Below are positions 39,647 through 49,913 of a DNA stretch of 64,000 bases, in pieces. The position numbers and the translations under genes were made by a program. Location of the stretch: NCBI GenBank assembly GCA_009746045.1, contig RPFO01000312.1, positions 2,353,279 to 2,417,278 of the forward strand, read 5' to 3'. Each line of letters opens with the position of its first letter. Within the stretch, counting starts at the first letter, position 1. Origin of the DNA: Mesostigma viride. Its lineage: Eukaryota > Streptophyta > Mesostigmatophyceae > Mesostigmatales > Mesostigmataceae. The notes beneath the pieces are model-generated. The model made no database searches. It was given only the letters and a program-made list of their open reading frames with translations, and had not been told where the DNA came from.

Positions 39647-40173
39647 GGTAACGCACCTGGTAGGTCTTGAGCAGTCAAATGAGGAGAACGAGGAGAAGGC
39701 GACTTATCTCGGGTGTCTGAAACCGAACCAGATTGACGACGCACGTAGGGACGATGTTTCCAGCGCCAGGTGGTCGTAAGTATCCGGTTTCAAGAATTCT
39801 GCGTCCGGCGAAGGGTCGTCTAAATACGAAGCAGGCACGATGCAGAAAAAGGGTAATCTACGAGACGCTAGCCGTCTCTCTATCGTCGAACCAAAACCAG
39901 CAACTGTCTACGGCAGTAAACCATCTTTCTAAGGAAACAAGACGAGGAGCAGGAGCTATATACGAAAGGATTTTCCGCTTCGAGCAGGTCTAACGTCTAG
40001 GCAGGGCGTGTCCTGAATCAGGCAGCACGATCCTCCTAGCTTGACGGCGACCCGCCCATTACCTGTCAAGTACGTGTCGTCTTCTTTTTCCCAGCCGCGG
40101 AAGGGTTGATTCAATGACGTATGTTGCAAAGGATCGTCGTCTCGCTCTCTATCTAAACTACCTCCGAGTCCAT
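39647..40173 (-). other. gypsy-2 leader with primer-binding site
   Basis: About 527 bp between the 5' LTR and the first ORF. Next to the LTR the element strand reads atggactcggaggtag, whose tggactcggagg would pair with a tRNA 3' end in cca. No gene is supported in the remainder. Confidence 0.6.
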
Positions 40174-40744
40174 TGTTACGCCGCAAGCCTCGGCCACCAC
40201 CTCTACCTCTACCTGTCCTGATACTACCTAAACTAGTGAGGCTGCCTCTATATACACCCCTAGCGAAAGACGACCGAGACGAACCAGATCTCAATGCATT
40301 TACATATGTACTACTGTAATACGCCATAGGCCATTTAATCAAACCCGTTTACTCCAGGAAAAGAGGAAGGAAACACAACTACACTGCCGTGACCCAAGCT
40401 AATATGTGTTAATTCATTTAACACACGCCGAGTGACCACACAAGGAGTGGAACGTGCATAAATGGTCACCAACGGTCCAACAGGCTCGGGCCGACCTGGC
40501 CCTCGCCTGCAGAAACACAGAAACACAAGCAGGTGCACAGATGCACGCCTGTCCACTACATTCTACAAAAGGATAAGGACCACTAATATAGTACGCGGCG
40601 CGGCGCCCAAAGGCACCCACTATACCACAGTACTGTTACGGGGACAATCATGTCCAAACTAGAACTGCACGTAACCTAGGAACAACCGAGGCCAAGGACC
40701 TAATTTACGTCCGTAACTACAACGAATTGTTACGCGACGTAACA
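40174..40744 (-). repeat. gypsy-2 5' LTR (571 bp)
   Basis: Direct copy of 31416-31986, same TGTTACG/CGTAACA ends. Outer flank ccttt (40745-40749) is the target duplication. Beyond it copia-2 3' UTR resumes. Confidence 0.95.
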
Positions 40745-41223
40745 CCTTTCTTTTCTTGAGCTGTAGCAGCTCACACAAGTCTACATACAAACATACACAA
40801 TGGGTACTGGACATCCTCCCCGACTACAAGTCACCACCCGCTGGGCATGACAGTCAGCTTGGATTCCTTATTATATGTACATAGCACCCATACTGGTTCA
40901 GGAGCACAAACAAATTACAATGAGTCCCTATCCCTTCCCGGGAGGCTCGTTGTGTTACCCATGTACAAGAGGTTGGCCAACTGTGGCAGCCCATAGGTGT
41001 TCAGCTAAGAACTTGAGAAGTATGTACAACCTTCAGGACCTTAGGCGAAACCCCACAGATCACCCACAACAGCTCATCAGAAAACATTGCTGACCCCCAG
41101 ACGGGAGTCGGCGCCGGTCAGCTGCCCCTTATCGAACCAGACACAACATCTACGCGAAGCACATGCAAAACACAAGCTCCTATACTCATTCCAACCGTGG
41201 AAAATCAGGGGACCTGTCGCCAC

Positions 41224-41429
41224 AGTTAGGTTAATATTGTGCGGAAACCTTTTTGCCACTTGGGCTTCTCAGGTTCCGCACAATATTACCGGCGATAACC
41301 ACTCGCCGGACACTCAAGTTCACACCGGCGTGAACTTGAGTGTCCGGCGAGTGGTTATCGCCGGTAATATTGTGCGGAACCTGAGAAGCCCAAGTGGCAA
41401 AAAGGTTTCCGCACAATATTAACCTAACT
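41224..41429. repeat. Palindrome, left end of the composite element
   Basis: The two halves fold on each other about caccggcgtg (near 41326). Differs from the right copy only at single positions (for example aatattac against aatatgac and one T in a T run). Confidence 0.9.
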
Positions 41430-41663
41430 AAAACCTAGCCTCTTGGGGCGAGGACGAATCACTAGGCTCGGAACACCCGTAGATATGAATATGATCGAAT
41501 ATGAGCGCCGGTTCGCGCAAATATCGATATGAATATGATCGAATATGAGCATCTCCTTGGTGCGCATATGATTAGAGCCGGGTGCCAAATCGGAACGAAT
41601 TAGTCCCCAAATAATTCGCTTCCGAGTGGATTCGAACCTGCGCCCCGCAAGGATCCAGGTCTT

Positions 41664-41868
41664 AGTTAGGTTAATATTGTGCGGAAACCTTTTGCCACTT
41701 GGGCTTCTCAGGTTCCGCACAATATGACCGGCGATAACCACTCGCCGGACACTCAAGTTCACACCGGCGTGAACTTGAGTGTCCGGCGAGTGGTTATCGC
41801 CGGTAATATTGTGCGGAACCTGAGAAGCCCAAGTGGCAAAAAGGTTTCCGCACAATATTAACCTAACT
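41664..41868. repeat. Palindrome, right end of the composite element
   Basis: Second copy of the 41224-41429 palindrome, in the same overall layout. Its outer end borders the target duplication. Confidence 0.9.
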
Positions 41869-42136
41869 GCCACCTCACCAGCATGGTGGATGGGTCAGCC
41901 AGTCCGTGAAACTCCGCCTTAAGACGGCACCAGGGAATCGAACCCCGCCCACAAACCACAGATCTGGGGAAACCTCAGATTGAGATGAAAACCCCAGATA
42001 GACATCTCTCCATCAGAGACAATGTCAGACATTCCCACACCAGAGACATGTCTCACCCCTCAAGGTGTGCTCAGGATTATGTACAATCAAGCTCCCAGCC
42101 TGATATCCAGAGACTTAAGCACCCAGCTCTCAGCTT

Positions 42137-45100
42137 TTAGACAGATAGACCGACTTGACAGTCAGCATTCATGAGCTTCCTCAGTACATTGTACTGGGCT
42201 GGGGCCTTGTGTGGCAGCTTGGTCAATGCATCAGCAGGGTTCTCCTCGCCAGGGATATGCTTCAAGTCAACCAAACTGGCCAACTCCTTCAGCAACAAAT
42301 AATCCAGGTCCCGGCTTCTGGCCAGCTGCTTGTGAACAAACTGGACCATACCCATGCTGTCTGTTAGCAACAACGTCTCCATCTGCAAGGTCCAAGGGGT
42401 AACTGAAGCCAGCTCCAGCATTAACTCCTTTATGTACAAGCTGGACTGGATCCCCTCGCATATGGCCCTGCATTCTGCCACATCTGAACTGATACAGACC
42501 CTCTTCTGCAGTCTGCTGTACCAGCTGAACAAACTTGCCCTGCTCTGATAAAAAGCAAACAGAGCAGCAGATCTCCCCCTGACCTTGGTAACCTGGCGAG
42601 CATCCATGGAACTGTCAACAAAGATCTCCAAGGTGATAGGCTGGGCAAAGTCAATCCCAGACAAAATCAGATCAGGGGTACTCTCCACCAATCGGGCTAT
42701 GACTCGAGGCTTCTCATCCTCAAGCACATCATCAGGCATTCTGCTATGGACCATCAAAGACGGACCACAGATGCTGGCAAACCAGGCCCACATGCCTCTC
42801 AACTCAGGTCCTGCAGCCTGGGTGATCTTCTCTGGCAAGGCCTTCACAATGGTCTGTTTATAATCTCCTCCAGCCTGAAGCCTGATACTCCACTCCCCAT
42901 CCCTCCTGAACAGGGTAGCCTGCATTCCACAGAACACTACAGGCTTGTTGGGCTCCTGCCACAGCTCCTTGCCCAGTGAAAACTTGCCACTGATGACAGG
43001 AATAAACTTCTTCAGCCAGGTCGTGGGGGCTAGCAAATGCAGATCATCTCCATGCAAACTAGCATACACTGGCAGACCCTCCCATTGGGCCAGCAACAAA
43101 CAGGGATCAACTGAAGACACTCTCAAGCCACACTCACTGATCAGAGCTTCCTGCAGCGTGAGTCTCCAGATGATTGGGCTCGACCTGAGTCCTTCCAGGC
43201 CCTTCAGAATAACCAGGAAATGTTGATGCAGCTCCAGCTTCCAGATAGCAGGCACCTCAACACAGTAAGGCTCATCCTGCTTCCACACCCTCCTGGCCAC
43301 TTCTGGATCAGATTTTAAAAATGCCCTCTTGAAGTCCAGCAGCACTGATGACATAGCTGCTCCCCTGTTCAGCAACCCCACGTAGAGACATAGCAAAATT
43401 CTCCATGTGTCGTGTAACATCCCTGGCGTGTACAGCTCCTCTCCTGGCAGACTCCCCGTGCCGTGATACTCATTCAGGACAGGCCTGACATGGGGCACTG
43501 ATACCTCATCCACAACCTTCCTCTTCAGCACAAATCTCAAAGCAAGCTTCCTTGATGCTGGGGGACGTCTGTCTGTTGGTGCAGCACACTCAAACTGCAA
43601 CCACTCCTCCAATGCCTTGGAGAAGGCGAGCTTCCAAGCCTCAAACAAAGTAGGCGAGCTCATCTCTTGGACTAGCTGGTCATATGTCAAAGGAGAGTGT
43701 GCAGCAAGGCTCCTGTGAGTTATGCCAATACTGCTGGGGTGCAACACAGCTGGAATCACCAAACTGGCTGCTGGGGGCACCTCCCCTTCATCCCATTTTA
43801 CACCCTTGACCGGCTTGGCCCTGCACCTGACTGGAAATGTTGTCCTGAAATTTTCTAGGGGAATCATCCCCCAGCCATCTCTTCTCAGAGCTGTAGCTCT
43901 GATAGAAATCCCAGGATTGCCCAGAAAATTCTGACCCAAAATCACAGGGCCATCATAGTCCTCTAGGACAAGGAAGGTCACATCCACACCCATGACAGGG
44001 GCAGTAACCTCTCCCAACACCCTTAGATGCGTCCTACCACTGAAATCAGACACCCAGGGGCAACTTGGTTCTCCGACCAGCAGTTCTCCTGTATGCTGAG
44101 GTCCCATGACAGAAACCTGTGCATTGGTATCTATCTCCATGGCAGCTACCTCAGGTTCATCCAACTGGACAAGCTTGGACACCTTAGGCTCCTTCTTGGC
44201 TCTTTGCAAAGCCTGTACAATATCTGATAGACGCACACCCCTAGGCCTGGTGTCGGGCCGTTCCGGAGGTGCAGCCTGTCCGCCTGCTTGCCCAACCACC
44301 GTATGTGAAGGTACCCCAGGGGCCGGGCCAGGGTCACCCTGAGGGCTCGATACAGCTGTAGCACCCTGATCAGGAAGTTCCACGTCACCCCCGCCTTGTA
44401 CACCAACGGGCACCTGGAAGAGGTCTCCTTGATTACCTCCCCGGGGACGGATCTTTGACCAGGACAGACGGTGCACTGCTTGGGAGCCATCAATGGCCAC
44501 CCAGCACTTATGGCCAGCGGCTTCTACTCGGGTCACCACCCCATCATGCCAGCTGCCACGTTTCCCTGGAAAGCTTGGCTCCTTCCACACAACAACCTGT
44601 TGTCCAACGTTAGGTTCTAGGACACTCCAGCCCTTGTCTTTCTGCCTCAGCTTGAGGAACTTGGCCTCTAGCTTCTCCTTCCATGCCTGCTCAGCATCAG
44701 CTGGCAGCATCCTGGTGTGCAGCATAAGAGGATTGATGGCAATGTCACCAAAGAACATGGGAGTCCTGAGGTTCAGCCTATCCTCCACAGAACGTAGCCA
44801 TGCAGATGTCACAATGGCAGATGACGTCCTTGGAATCCTCTCCACCAGCAGCACAGTCTTGATCTCTTGGATGGCTCTCTCCACAACCCCTTGCTGGCCG
44901 TGGCTCTCCCTGGGTGTAATCAGCAACTCTGGAAATTCTGGCAGGTTCTCACAGCACTCAAACTGAATGTCACACTGCAGCAACTCCAACCCAGGGTACC
45001 TGCTCCTTGTCAACTTCAGAGCAGCAATTAATGTAGGCTTCTCCATGTCAGGCAGGATCTCTAGGGTCTTGTACTTGGTATATCTGTCCACTGCCACCAG

Positions 45101-45694
45101 CAGCTTCAAACCCCTGATTCTCTGAATATCTACCTGCACATGGCCTGGCTGCAAAATAGGAGACCTGGCATGAGACTGCTTGGGCTTTCTAGCAACTAGC
45201 CTGCACTTGCAAGCTTGAGCAACCTGTTGGCAGATGGAGTACAACTCACTTCCTCCCAGCCGTCTAGCAACTTGCAAAGACTGAGCTGCATGGCCAAACA
45301 TGGTATGCAACCTTGAGGCAATGTCATACAAGAGAGAAAATCTTTTATTGTCATTATTAGCACTCAAGGTATGTACAGATCCCTTATGTACAGGAGGCAC
45401 CAGGGTCGTGCCTGTCAGACTGTCTCCAGCCCTATCCTCATCCTGACCATCCTGTGCCAGTCCTGCACGGTCAGAATGCTTCTGAGATCCACCTGGGTCC
45501 ACAGCACCAGGTCCTACCTCAGGCTCAGCACCGCCATGGCGGGCACGTTGGCGAGTAACCACTGCAGCTACAGCTGGCATACTCTCTGTGGTAACCAAGC
45601 TTGCCCCATCGTGTCCAATAGGCTCTGTCACTAGAGCATGGGGCTGCCCCTCACTGCCGTCACTAGCAGCTACATTACACACCCCTGGGGGCAC
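42137..45694 (-). CDS. copia-2 pol: integrase, protease-like, RT, RNase H
   Basis: 1185 residues, uninterrupted. Order read from the sequence: GAG-pre-integrase zinc part (LHTMFGHAAQSLQVARRLGG ... CQQVAQACKC, ~130-165), integrase core (VDIQRI, VAVDRYTKYK, QCDIQFE, GVVERAIQEIK, ~185-285) and its C-terminal domain. A retropepsin-like region follows (AMEIDTNAQVSVMG ... GPVILGQNFLG, ~520-610), then RT (LLDFKRAFLKSD ... ASLHGDDLHLL) and RNase H (LEIFVDSS ... NPADALTKLP). The protease-like block lies after integrase instead of before it, its active triad is DTN instead of DTG/DSG, and the RT box is HGDD. The intact length suggests recent activity despite these oddities. Confidence 0.85.
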   Translation of the reverse strand: MPPGVCNVAASDGSEGQPHALVTEPIGHDGASLVTTESMPAVAAVVTRQRARHGGAEPEVGPGAVDPGGSQKHSDRAGLAQDGQDEDRAGDSLTGTTLVPPVHKGSVHTLSANNDNKRFSLLYDIASRLHTMFGHAAQSLQVARRLGGSELYSICQQVAQACKCRLVARKPKQSHARSPILQPGHVQVDIQRIRGLKLLVAVDRYTKYKTLEILPDMEKPTLIAALKLTRSRYPGLELLQCDIQFECCENLPEFPELLITPRESHGQQGVVERAIQEIKTVLLVERIPRTSSAIVTSAWLRSVEDRLNLRTPMFFGDIAINPLMLHTRMLPADAEQAWKEKLEAKFLKLRQKDKGWSVLEPNVGQQVVVWKEPSFPGKRGSWHDGVVTRVEAAGHKCWVAIDGSQAVHRLSWSKIRPRGGNQGDLFQVPVGVQGGGDVELPDQGATAVSSPQGDPGPAPGVPSHTVVGQAGGQAAPPERPDTRPRGVRLSDIVQALQRAKKEPKVSKLVQLDEPEVAAMEIDTNAQVSVMGPQHTGELLVGEPSCPWVSDFSGRTHLRVLGEVTAPVMGVDVTFLVLEDYDGPVILGQNFLGNPGISIRATALRRDGWGMIPLENFRTTFPVRCRAKPVKGVKWDEGEVPPAASLVIPAVLHPSSIGITHRSLAAHSPLTYDQLVQEMSSPTLFEAWKLAFSKALEEWLQFECAAPTDRRPPASRKLALRFVLKRKVVDEVSVPHVRPVLNEYHGTGSLPGEELYTPGMLHDTWRILLCLYVGLLNRGAAMSSVLLDFKRAFLKSDPEVARRVWKQDEPYCVEVPAIWKLELHQHFLVILKGLEGLRSSPIIWRLTLQEALISECGLRVSSVDPCLLLAQWEGLPVYASLHGDDLHLLAPTTWLKKFIPVISGKFSLGKELWQEPNKPVVFCGMQATLFRRDGEWSIRLQAGGDYKQTIVKALPEKITQAAGPELRGMWAWFASICGPSLMVHSRMPDDVLEDEKPRVIARLVESTPDLILSGIDFAQPITLEIFVDSSMDARQVTKVRGRSAALFAFYQSRASLFSWYSRLQKRVCISSDVAECRAICEGIQSSLYIKELMLELASVTPWTLQMETLLLTDSMGMVQFVHKQLARSRDLDYLLLKELASLVDLKHIPGEENPADALTKLPHKAPAQYNVLRKLMNADCQVGLSV

Positions 45695-45727
45695 CCTCCA
45701 GGGTTCAGGGATGTGTGCAGGCTCAAG

Positions 45728-46886
45728 TCAATGATCAGCAGCCTTGCCCTTGCCCTTATCCTGGGATGGACCAGCCTTCTCCTTGCTGCCACCCTGAGCG
45801 GGCTTGCTCTGACCTTCCTGCCTCAGGTACGAGGGACACTCATTCCTGAAGTGACCCTTCCCTTGGCAGAAATAACATTCCACCTGACTGATGTCCCGTG
45901 AGGTCCCACTGCTGGGTCCAGCCTTGGGAGGACCACCCACCCTCTTGAAGTCAAACTGGGACTGTGGAGGTCCCGACTTCGGAGGTGTCCCCCGTCCAGC
46001 CATTCTGCCACGCCCCCTCCGGGACCTTCCTCGACCCCTAGAAGAGGTCTCAGGCCCCCTCGAGGACGCTGGGCCCCCGTGGCCCGATCCCCTCATGGAC
46101 TTAACTGCAGGTTCAGCTGCCTCCTCGTCCCCTTGACGTGGGCGCTTGCCACCTACATACTTGCCGCTGAAACACTCATACAGCTGGTCCGTCATGGCAG
46201 CCCAGCCATGGACTTGGCGCATGTGGATGGTCACGTTATCCATCGTGACAGGATCCAGCTGCAGCGACTTGAGAAAGTCGCCCATGGCCATCCGATCTGC
46301 AACGAAGAACCCTTTGGCCATGGCGTCCTCCCTCAGCTTGACAAAGTCTTCAAAGGCGTGGACCACTAGCTGCCCCTTGATGGGCTTGTAGTCCAGGTAC
46401 TCCTGTTTCAGGTGAGAACCATCTATGGTCCTCTTATCACTCAGGAACACCCTGAGTCGTGTCATAAATGCAGTCCAGGTATCCCCCGCTGTATGTCGCT
46501 CCCGGACAAACTTGAACAGCCGCCTTGCCGACTGCCTTATGTAGGCACTAGACGCCAGGATGCGAAGCTTGTCACCGGTGTATATGTCAGTGTACAAGTT
46601 CATGTCCTCCAACATCCTCTCAGCGTCCCGGGGCTGCCAATTGTCCTTGATGGACTGAAACCGCGTACCCCTCGGCTACGGTCGGCCGCCTAGGTGCTGC
46701 TTGGTCTGCTGCTGGCGCGTTCTGACCGCCTTGAGATCCTTGGCTCTGATCATCCGCCAACGCAGCCTGGTCCCCTAGCGCCTGGCCTCCACCGCGTCCA
46801 TCGCGTCCATCACGTCCATCCATCCCAGCGCCGCGCCGCTCAAAGCCGACACCGCGCCCTCGTTGGTCAATAGCTCCCTCACTCAT
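45728..46886 (-). CDS. copia-2 gag (one apparent frameshift)
   Basis: ATG at 46886 (MSEGAIDQRGRGVGFERRG) opens a low-complexity Gly/Asp/Arg region to about 46650. There the frame must slip one base to reach the main gag frame (SIKDNWQPRDAERMLEDMNL), which runs to 45728. The core is helical; a CCHC knuckle, CYFCQGKGHFRNEC, lies near the C-terminus after an RGR-rich nucleic-acid-binding stretch. Pol starts 34 bp downstream in another frame. The slip at about 46655 (ggggtacgcgg) may be an indel. Confidence 0.8.
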
Positions 46887-46988
46887 GATGGCCCCTGTTC
46901 AGGTCTGCTACAGCCAGCCAAGTGGCCAAACAGCAATTAAAGCAATATAAGCTACTGAACAAGAAAGGAAAATGACAAGTGTTACCAC

Positions 46989-47921
46989 TCAGTCAAGACC
47001 ATCACGGTCACCCGCGGGCGCTTCCTGGTTCTCCTTGTCGCTGTCACTGTCGCTGTCGCTCACAATGATAAGCTCTGGCACCCTGCTGCCAGCAGCACCG
47101 TCGTCAGCCCGCTGTCGGCCCGCGATGACAGTGTCGTCACCGTTAGTGTAGTAGACAGGTGACAACCCGTCGTTACCACCCCGCGGGTTGTATCTTGGCA
47201 CCTCGCGGTCGCCAAGCTCCTCGTTGCCTAGACCAGCGACCCCCACAGCTCCCACCTCAAGGTCACTGTCGTAACCCAGAGGGGCGAACTCCTCCCAACG
47301 CGTCACTCGAACGCGAAGAGGTTGGGGCGGTTCCTGAAAAGTAACTCTCCTTCGCTCCGGATTCCTGTCGACTCGTGTCGCACGCTGACCTCCGGTGATG
47401 GCTTCCTCAAACGCCTCGACCTCTGCCAGCCGCCTGTAGCGCTCCGCCCCGCGTCGCTCACGTCGAACTGGTCTCGCTGCAACTCCCTCGTCGCCAATTA
47501 CGCCTGCGAACGTACGTTGTACACCCGCACCCGCTGCTGCCTGCACGAACTCGTGTCGCACCGCACCAGCTGGCTCCGCAGCTTCTCCTCGCCTGGCCGC
47601 CAACTCCGCACGCACCCGGTCAACTAAGGCTGTAATCACAGTCTGGATCCCGACCAGACCGTGCAGCTCTTGCTCGATGTCGTCGACGCTCCGGTGTGCC
47701 GGAACGACGATGGTTTGGACGTGCTGCAGAATGCGCTCCCAATCCTCGACCTGGTCGTCGACGAATTGCACAAAGTTGCGATTAACAGGTGGACGATCTG
47801 CAAGCAATAAAGATAAATCTCGAACCACACGACGCAATTCAGGCGAAATGGAACCACCAGCAGACTGCCGAGGAAACCGGAAATTCTGCTGCCGTTGTTC
47901 TTCCTGCACCATTCGACACAT
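46989..47921 (-). CDS. copia-2 extra 5' ORF with SUMO-interaction-like tail
   Basis: 310 residues, between the 5' LTR and gag. The N-terminal half is helical and may form a coiled coil (FVQFVDDQVEDWERILQHVQ); the middle is Arg/Glu-rich. The C-terminal end reads [18 protein letters not shown], a hydrophobic core followed by acidic phosphorylatable Ser-Asp repeats, the classic layout of a phospho-regulated SUMO-interacting motif. Copia elements usually have no ORF here. No family recognised; it could tether the particle or integration complex to SUMO-modified chromatin (inference). Confidence 0.6.
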   Translation of the reverse strand: MCRMVQEEQRQQNFRFPRQSAGGSISPELRRVVRDLSLLLADRPPVNRNFVQFVDDQVEDWERILQHVQTIVVPAHRSVDDIEQELHGLVGIQTVITALVDRVRAELAARRGEAAEPAGAVRHEFVQAAAGAGVQRTFAGVIGDEGVAARPVRRERRGAERYRRLAEVEAFEEAITGGQRATRVDRNPERRRVTFQEPPQPLRVRVTRWEEFAPLGYDSDLEVGAVGVAGLGNEELGDREVPRYNPRGGNDGLSPVYYTNGDDTVIAGRQRADDGAAGSRVPELIIVSDSDSDSDKENQEAPAGDRDGLD

Positions 47922-48005
47922 GACGAGCTTCTCGCGTCGTCAACGCTGCACGCAGCAAACAGCAACGACCTTCCTGGCCGTTCCGTCAAGACTGCTTGTA
48001 ATTTG

Positions 48006-48701
48006 AGTTAACGTTTTTAAACGCAATGTATAAGGATATGGTTGCAATGCAGCAATGTGTGAATGTGGTTGGAAACGGAGCTTTGTTAAAATTGGATAAT
48101 GTTACAGCGCTCACACACTTGAGGCTTGTACACGAGTTTGCCAAGTCAAGGCAACACACGTGAGGCGGGCTCGCAGAGAGATGCCCAATTGGCACTGGCC
48201 TATTCTTTATATACTTGTGCAGTGCGCTTTGCTAGTCCTGAGCAGCCTAGGAGGCCTGCTCAGTAATAACACTCCCGGTACAGTATTCACTACCTGTACA
48301 GCGCCCAGTTCCTATACAGTAGGTCTGCCATACAGGTACAGTGACCACAGAGCACAGTCCACAGTGACTATTGCATCTGCACCTAGAAGCCCAGGACTAA
48401 GCCTGCGGTACCAACAGACCACAGGTTAAGGTTCCTATTTCCTGCGTACGACGTATTAATCCAGTACCGTCGTAGGTTCAGCACCTAATTCCTGTCAGCC
48501 CAGGAATTACTGTCGACCCCATATGTCGTCGGCAAATATTCACGTCCGACTTAGACGAACAGCCGGCTCGCGCTCGCGCGCGACCGGGAAGTCGGAACGC
48601 CATAACTTTCTTGATACTTGTCGGAATGAACTCGTTCCGGTGCCGCTGGAATCGCAGAGATATGCCGAATCAGGAACACGCCAATGCGCTTAGCGTTAAC
48701 T
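48006..48701 (-). repeat. copia-2 5' LTR (696 bp)
   Basis: AGTTAACG/CGTTAACT ends; same orientation as 30709-31405 and about five differences from it. TATA box (tctttatatact in + orientation, about 48204). Outer flank tctac. Confidence 0.92.
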
Positions 48702-49287
48702 TCTACCTTGACTTTAGTCCGTCGTTGATGTGCCGATCGGTTACGCGCAGGTAATGATGTGGTGCGGGCGAACGCTGCGGTGGGCTTCGGTCCTCCAGCT
48801 CAACTTGCTAGTCAGTCTGAAGGGGTGGAAGCGAATGCGCAGAGCCAAGAGCCTTATGAGAAGCCTACGCTGTGGATGAGACTTATGGACGGGGAACAGA
48901 AACACGGAGCACCGAAGACTGTGCTTCTGGATTGATGGGTGGGCCGAGCACACCATGAGAAAGGCCAATGCGAGTAGGGAAAAGCAAAAGTACTCCAAGT
49001 TACAGGAGGTGAAGTTGTTGTACGGGCAGGTAGGTGGATACGATCGGAAATGGAGGGACGTTTGCATGAAGTTTTTTCCAGAAGAGACAGAGGGCGGAAA
49101 GTTGCATAGGGGCAAGTTCTGGATGCCTTTGGACTATGTGAAGAAGGTGGTGACTCTGATGGATGGAAAGAGTTGGAATGATGTGGCGAAGTGGGCACCT
49201 GCGATGACCATCGATCCAAAGAGGAAGAATTCCAAAACAGAACAGCAGAAAGCAGAAGCAGAAGAAAGGAGCAAGAATAAGAAGTGA
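48702..49287 (+). pseudogene. Unclassified gene, 3' part, beyond copia-2
   Basis: Coding-like frames continue the gene at 29145-30632. The first reads NDVVRANAAVGFGPPAQLAS and EKPTLWMRLMDGEQKHG up to 48934. The next, one base on, reads CFWIDGWAEHTMRKANASRE and YGQVGGYDRKWRDVCMKFFP, ending KNKK at 49287. A final basic tail rich in Lys, Glu and Gln suggests a nuclear or RNA/DNA-associated protein. An intron or an indel lies between the two frames. The downstream 49290-49500 is AT-rich, fitting a 3' UTR. Confidence 0.5.
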
Positions 49288-49913
49288 CGTTCGAAGACTT
49301 TATTTTATGTTGGGCGAGTCTTAAGTAAATTCACTCAAGTCCGTCTCAAGTGCGACGTATGTATCCATTACATTAGCGTGAAATTGCATTGTTTCATTGA
49401 AGAATATCAAGTTTTTATGTCACACGAGACTTGCAATGAGATAAATACCCACAAATTGTAATATTTATGTGAAATTTCTACATTTGCAAGCCCAAATTCA
49501 AGATTTTCGCCTCGAAATTGAAGGAAAAGTGTCACACACTTGGCTTGGACCGCGGAACATTTGAAGTGGGCCCGGCCCCGGACGGCGGGAAACGCAATGG
49601 GCTGACATCCCGGGCACCCCCAGTGAACGCCTTGAGATTTGGTTCAGCTCGGCCAGGCCAAACTATTTTTTCTAATGAGATTAGACTAGTACTCCGTGGC
49701 ATGCCTTTACGCATGACACGCAAGTACTTACTAACTTACTTAACGCGAGAGAAGGGTGGGTCCCATGCCCCCTTCTTGCTGTGCATCAGACAGGGATGAA
49801 AGGTGCCTACTCAAAAGGTCGTGACTCTCCCGGCGCCAACGGAGGCCCGTGAGGCGTGAATGCATGAATTAATTTTGGCATTGTCCTGTCCCCCACACTC
49901 CGCCTTTTAGACG

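Larger units (their letters stand above)
31416..40744 (-). mobile_element. gypsy-2: complete Ty3/gypsy chromovirus
   Basis: 9,329 bp with 571-bp LTRs starting TGTTACG and ending CGTAACA, and target duplication ccttt at 31411-31415 and 40745-40749. The two flanks rejoin to exactly the copia 3' UTR/LTR junction seen intact in copia-1 (22470-22500). On its strand: 5' LTR, primer-binding-like tggactcggagg, a viroplasmin-like ORF, gag, protease-RT, RNase H-integrase-chromodomain, an extra 3' ORF, G-rich polypurine tract, 3' LTR. LTRs are almost identical. Two one-base frameshifts (near 35876 and 33145) are the only damage seen. Confidence 0.95.
41224..41868. mobile_element. Composite foldback element with 5-bp target duplication
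   Basis: 645 bp flanked by gccac on both sides (41219-41223 and 41869-41873); the site is empty in copia-1 (around 22007). It consists of two near-identical ~206-bp perfect palindromes (41224-41429 and 41664-41868), each starting agttaggttaatattgtgcg and ending in its reverse complement. They flank a 234-bp passenger. The passenger has a duplicated atatgaatatgatcgaatat motif and a B-box-like gattcgaacc. No ORF of a transposase; it must be mobilised in trans. Confidence 0.9.
30709..48701 (-). mobile_element. copia-2: full-length LTR retrotransposon, host to nested insertions
   Basis: Bounded by direct LTRs (48006-48701 as 5', 30709-31405 as 3') with 5-bp duplications tctac on both flanks (30704-30708 and 48702-48706; GTAGA on its own strand). 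Order on its strand: 5' LTR, extra ORF, gag with zinc knuckle, a single 1185-residue pol, 3' UTR, 3' LTR. gypsy-2 (31416-40744) sits in its polypurine tract and a 645-bp composite element sits in its 3' UTR. Without them it is about 8.0 kb. The two LTRs differ at only about five positions in ~697, so insertion was recent. Confidence 0.93.

Noticed and set aside
41430-41663. tRNA gene suggested by gattcgaacc in the composite element
   Set aside because: T-stem does not pair and no D-arm or acceptor is found; the same applies to ggggttcgattccctg near 21936 and 41927.
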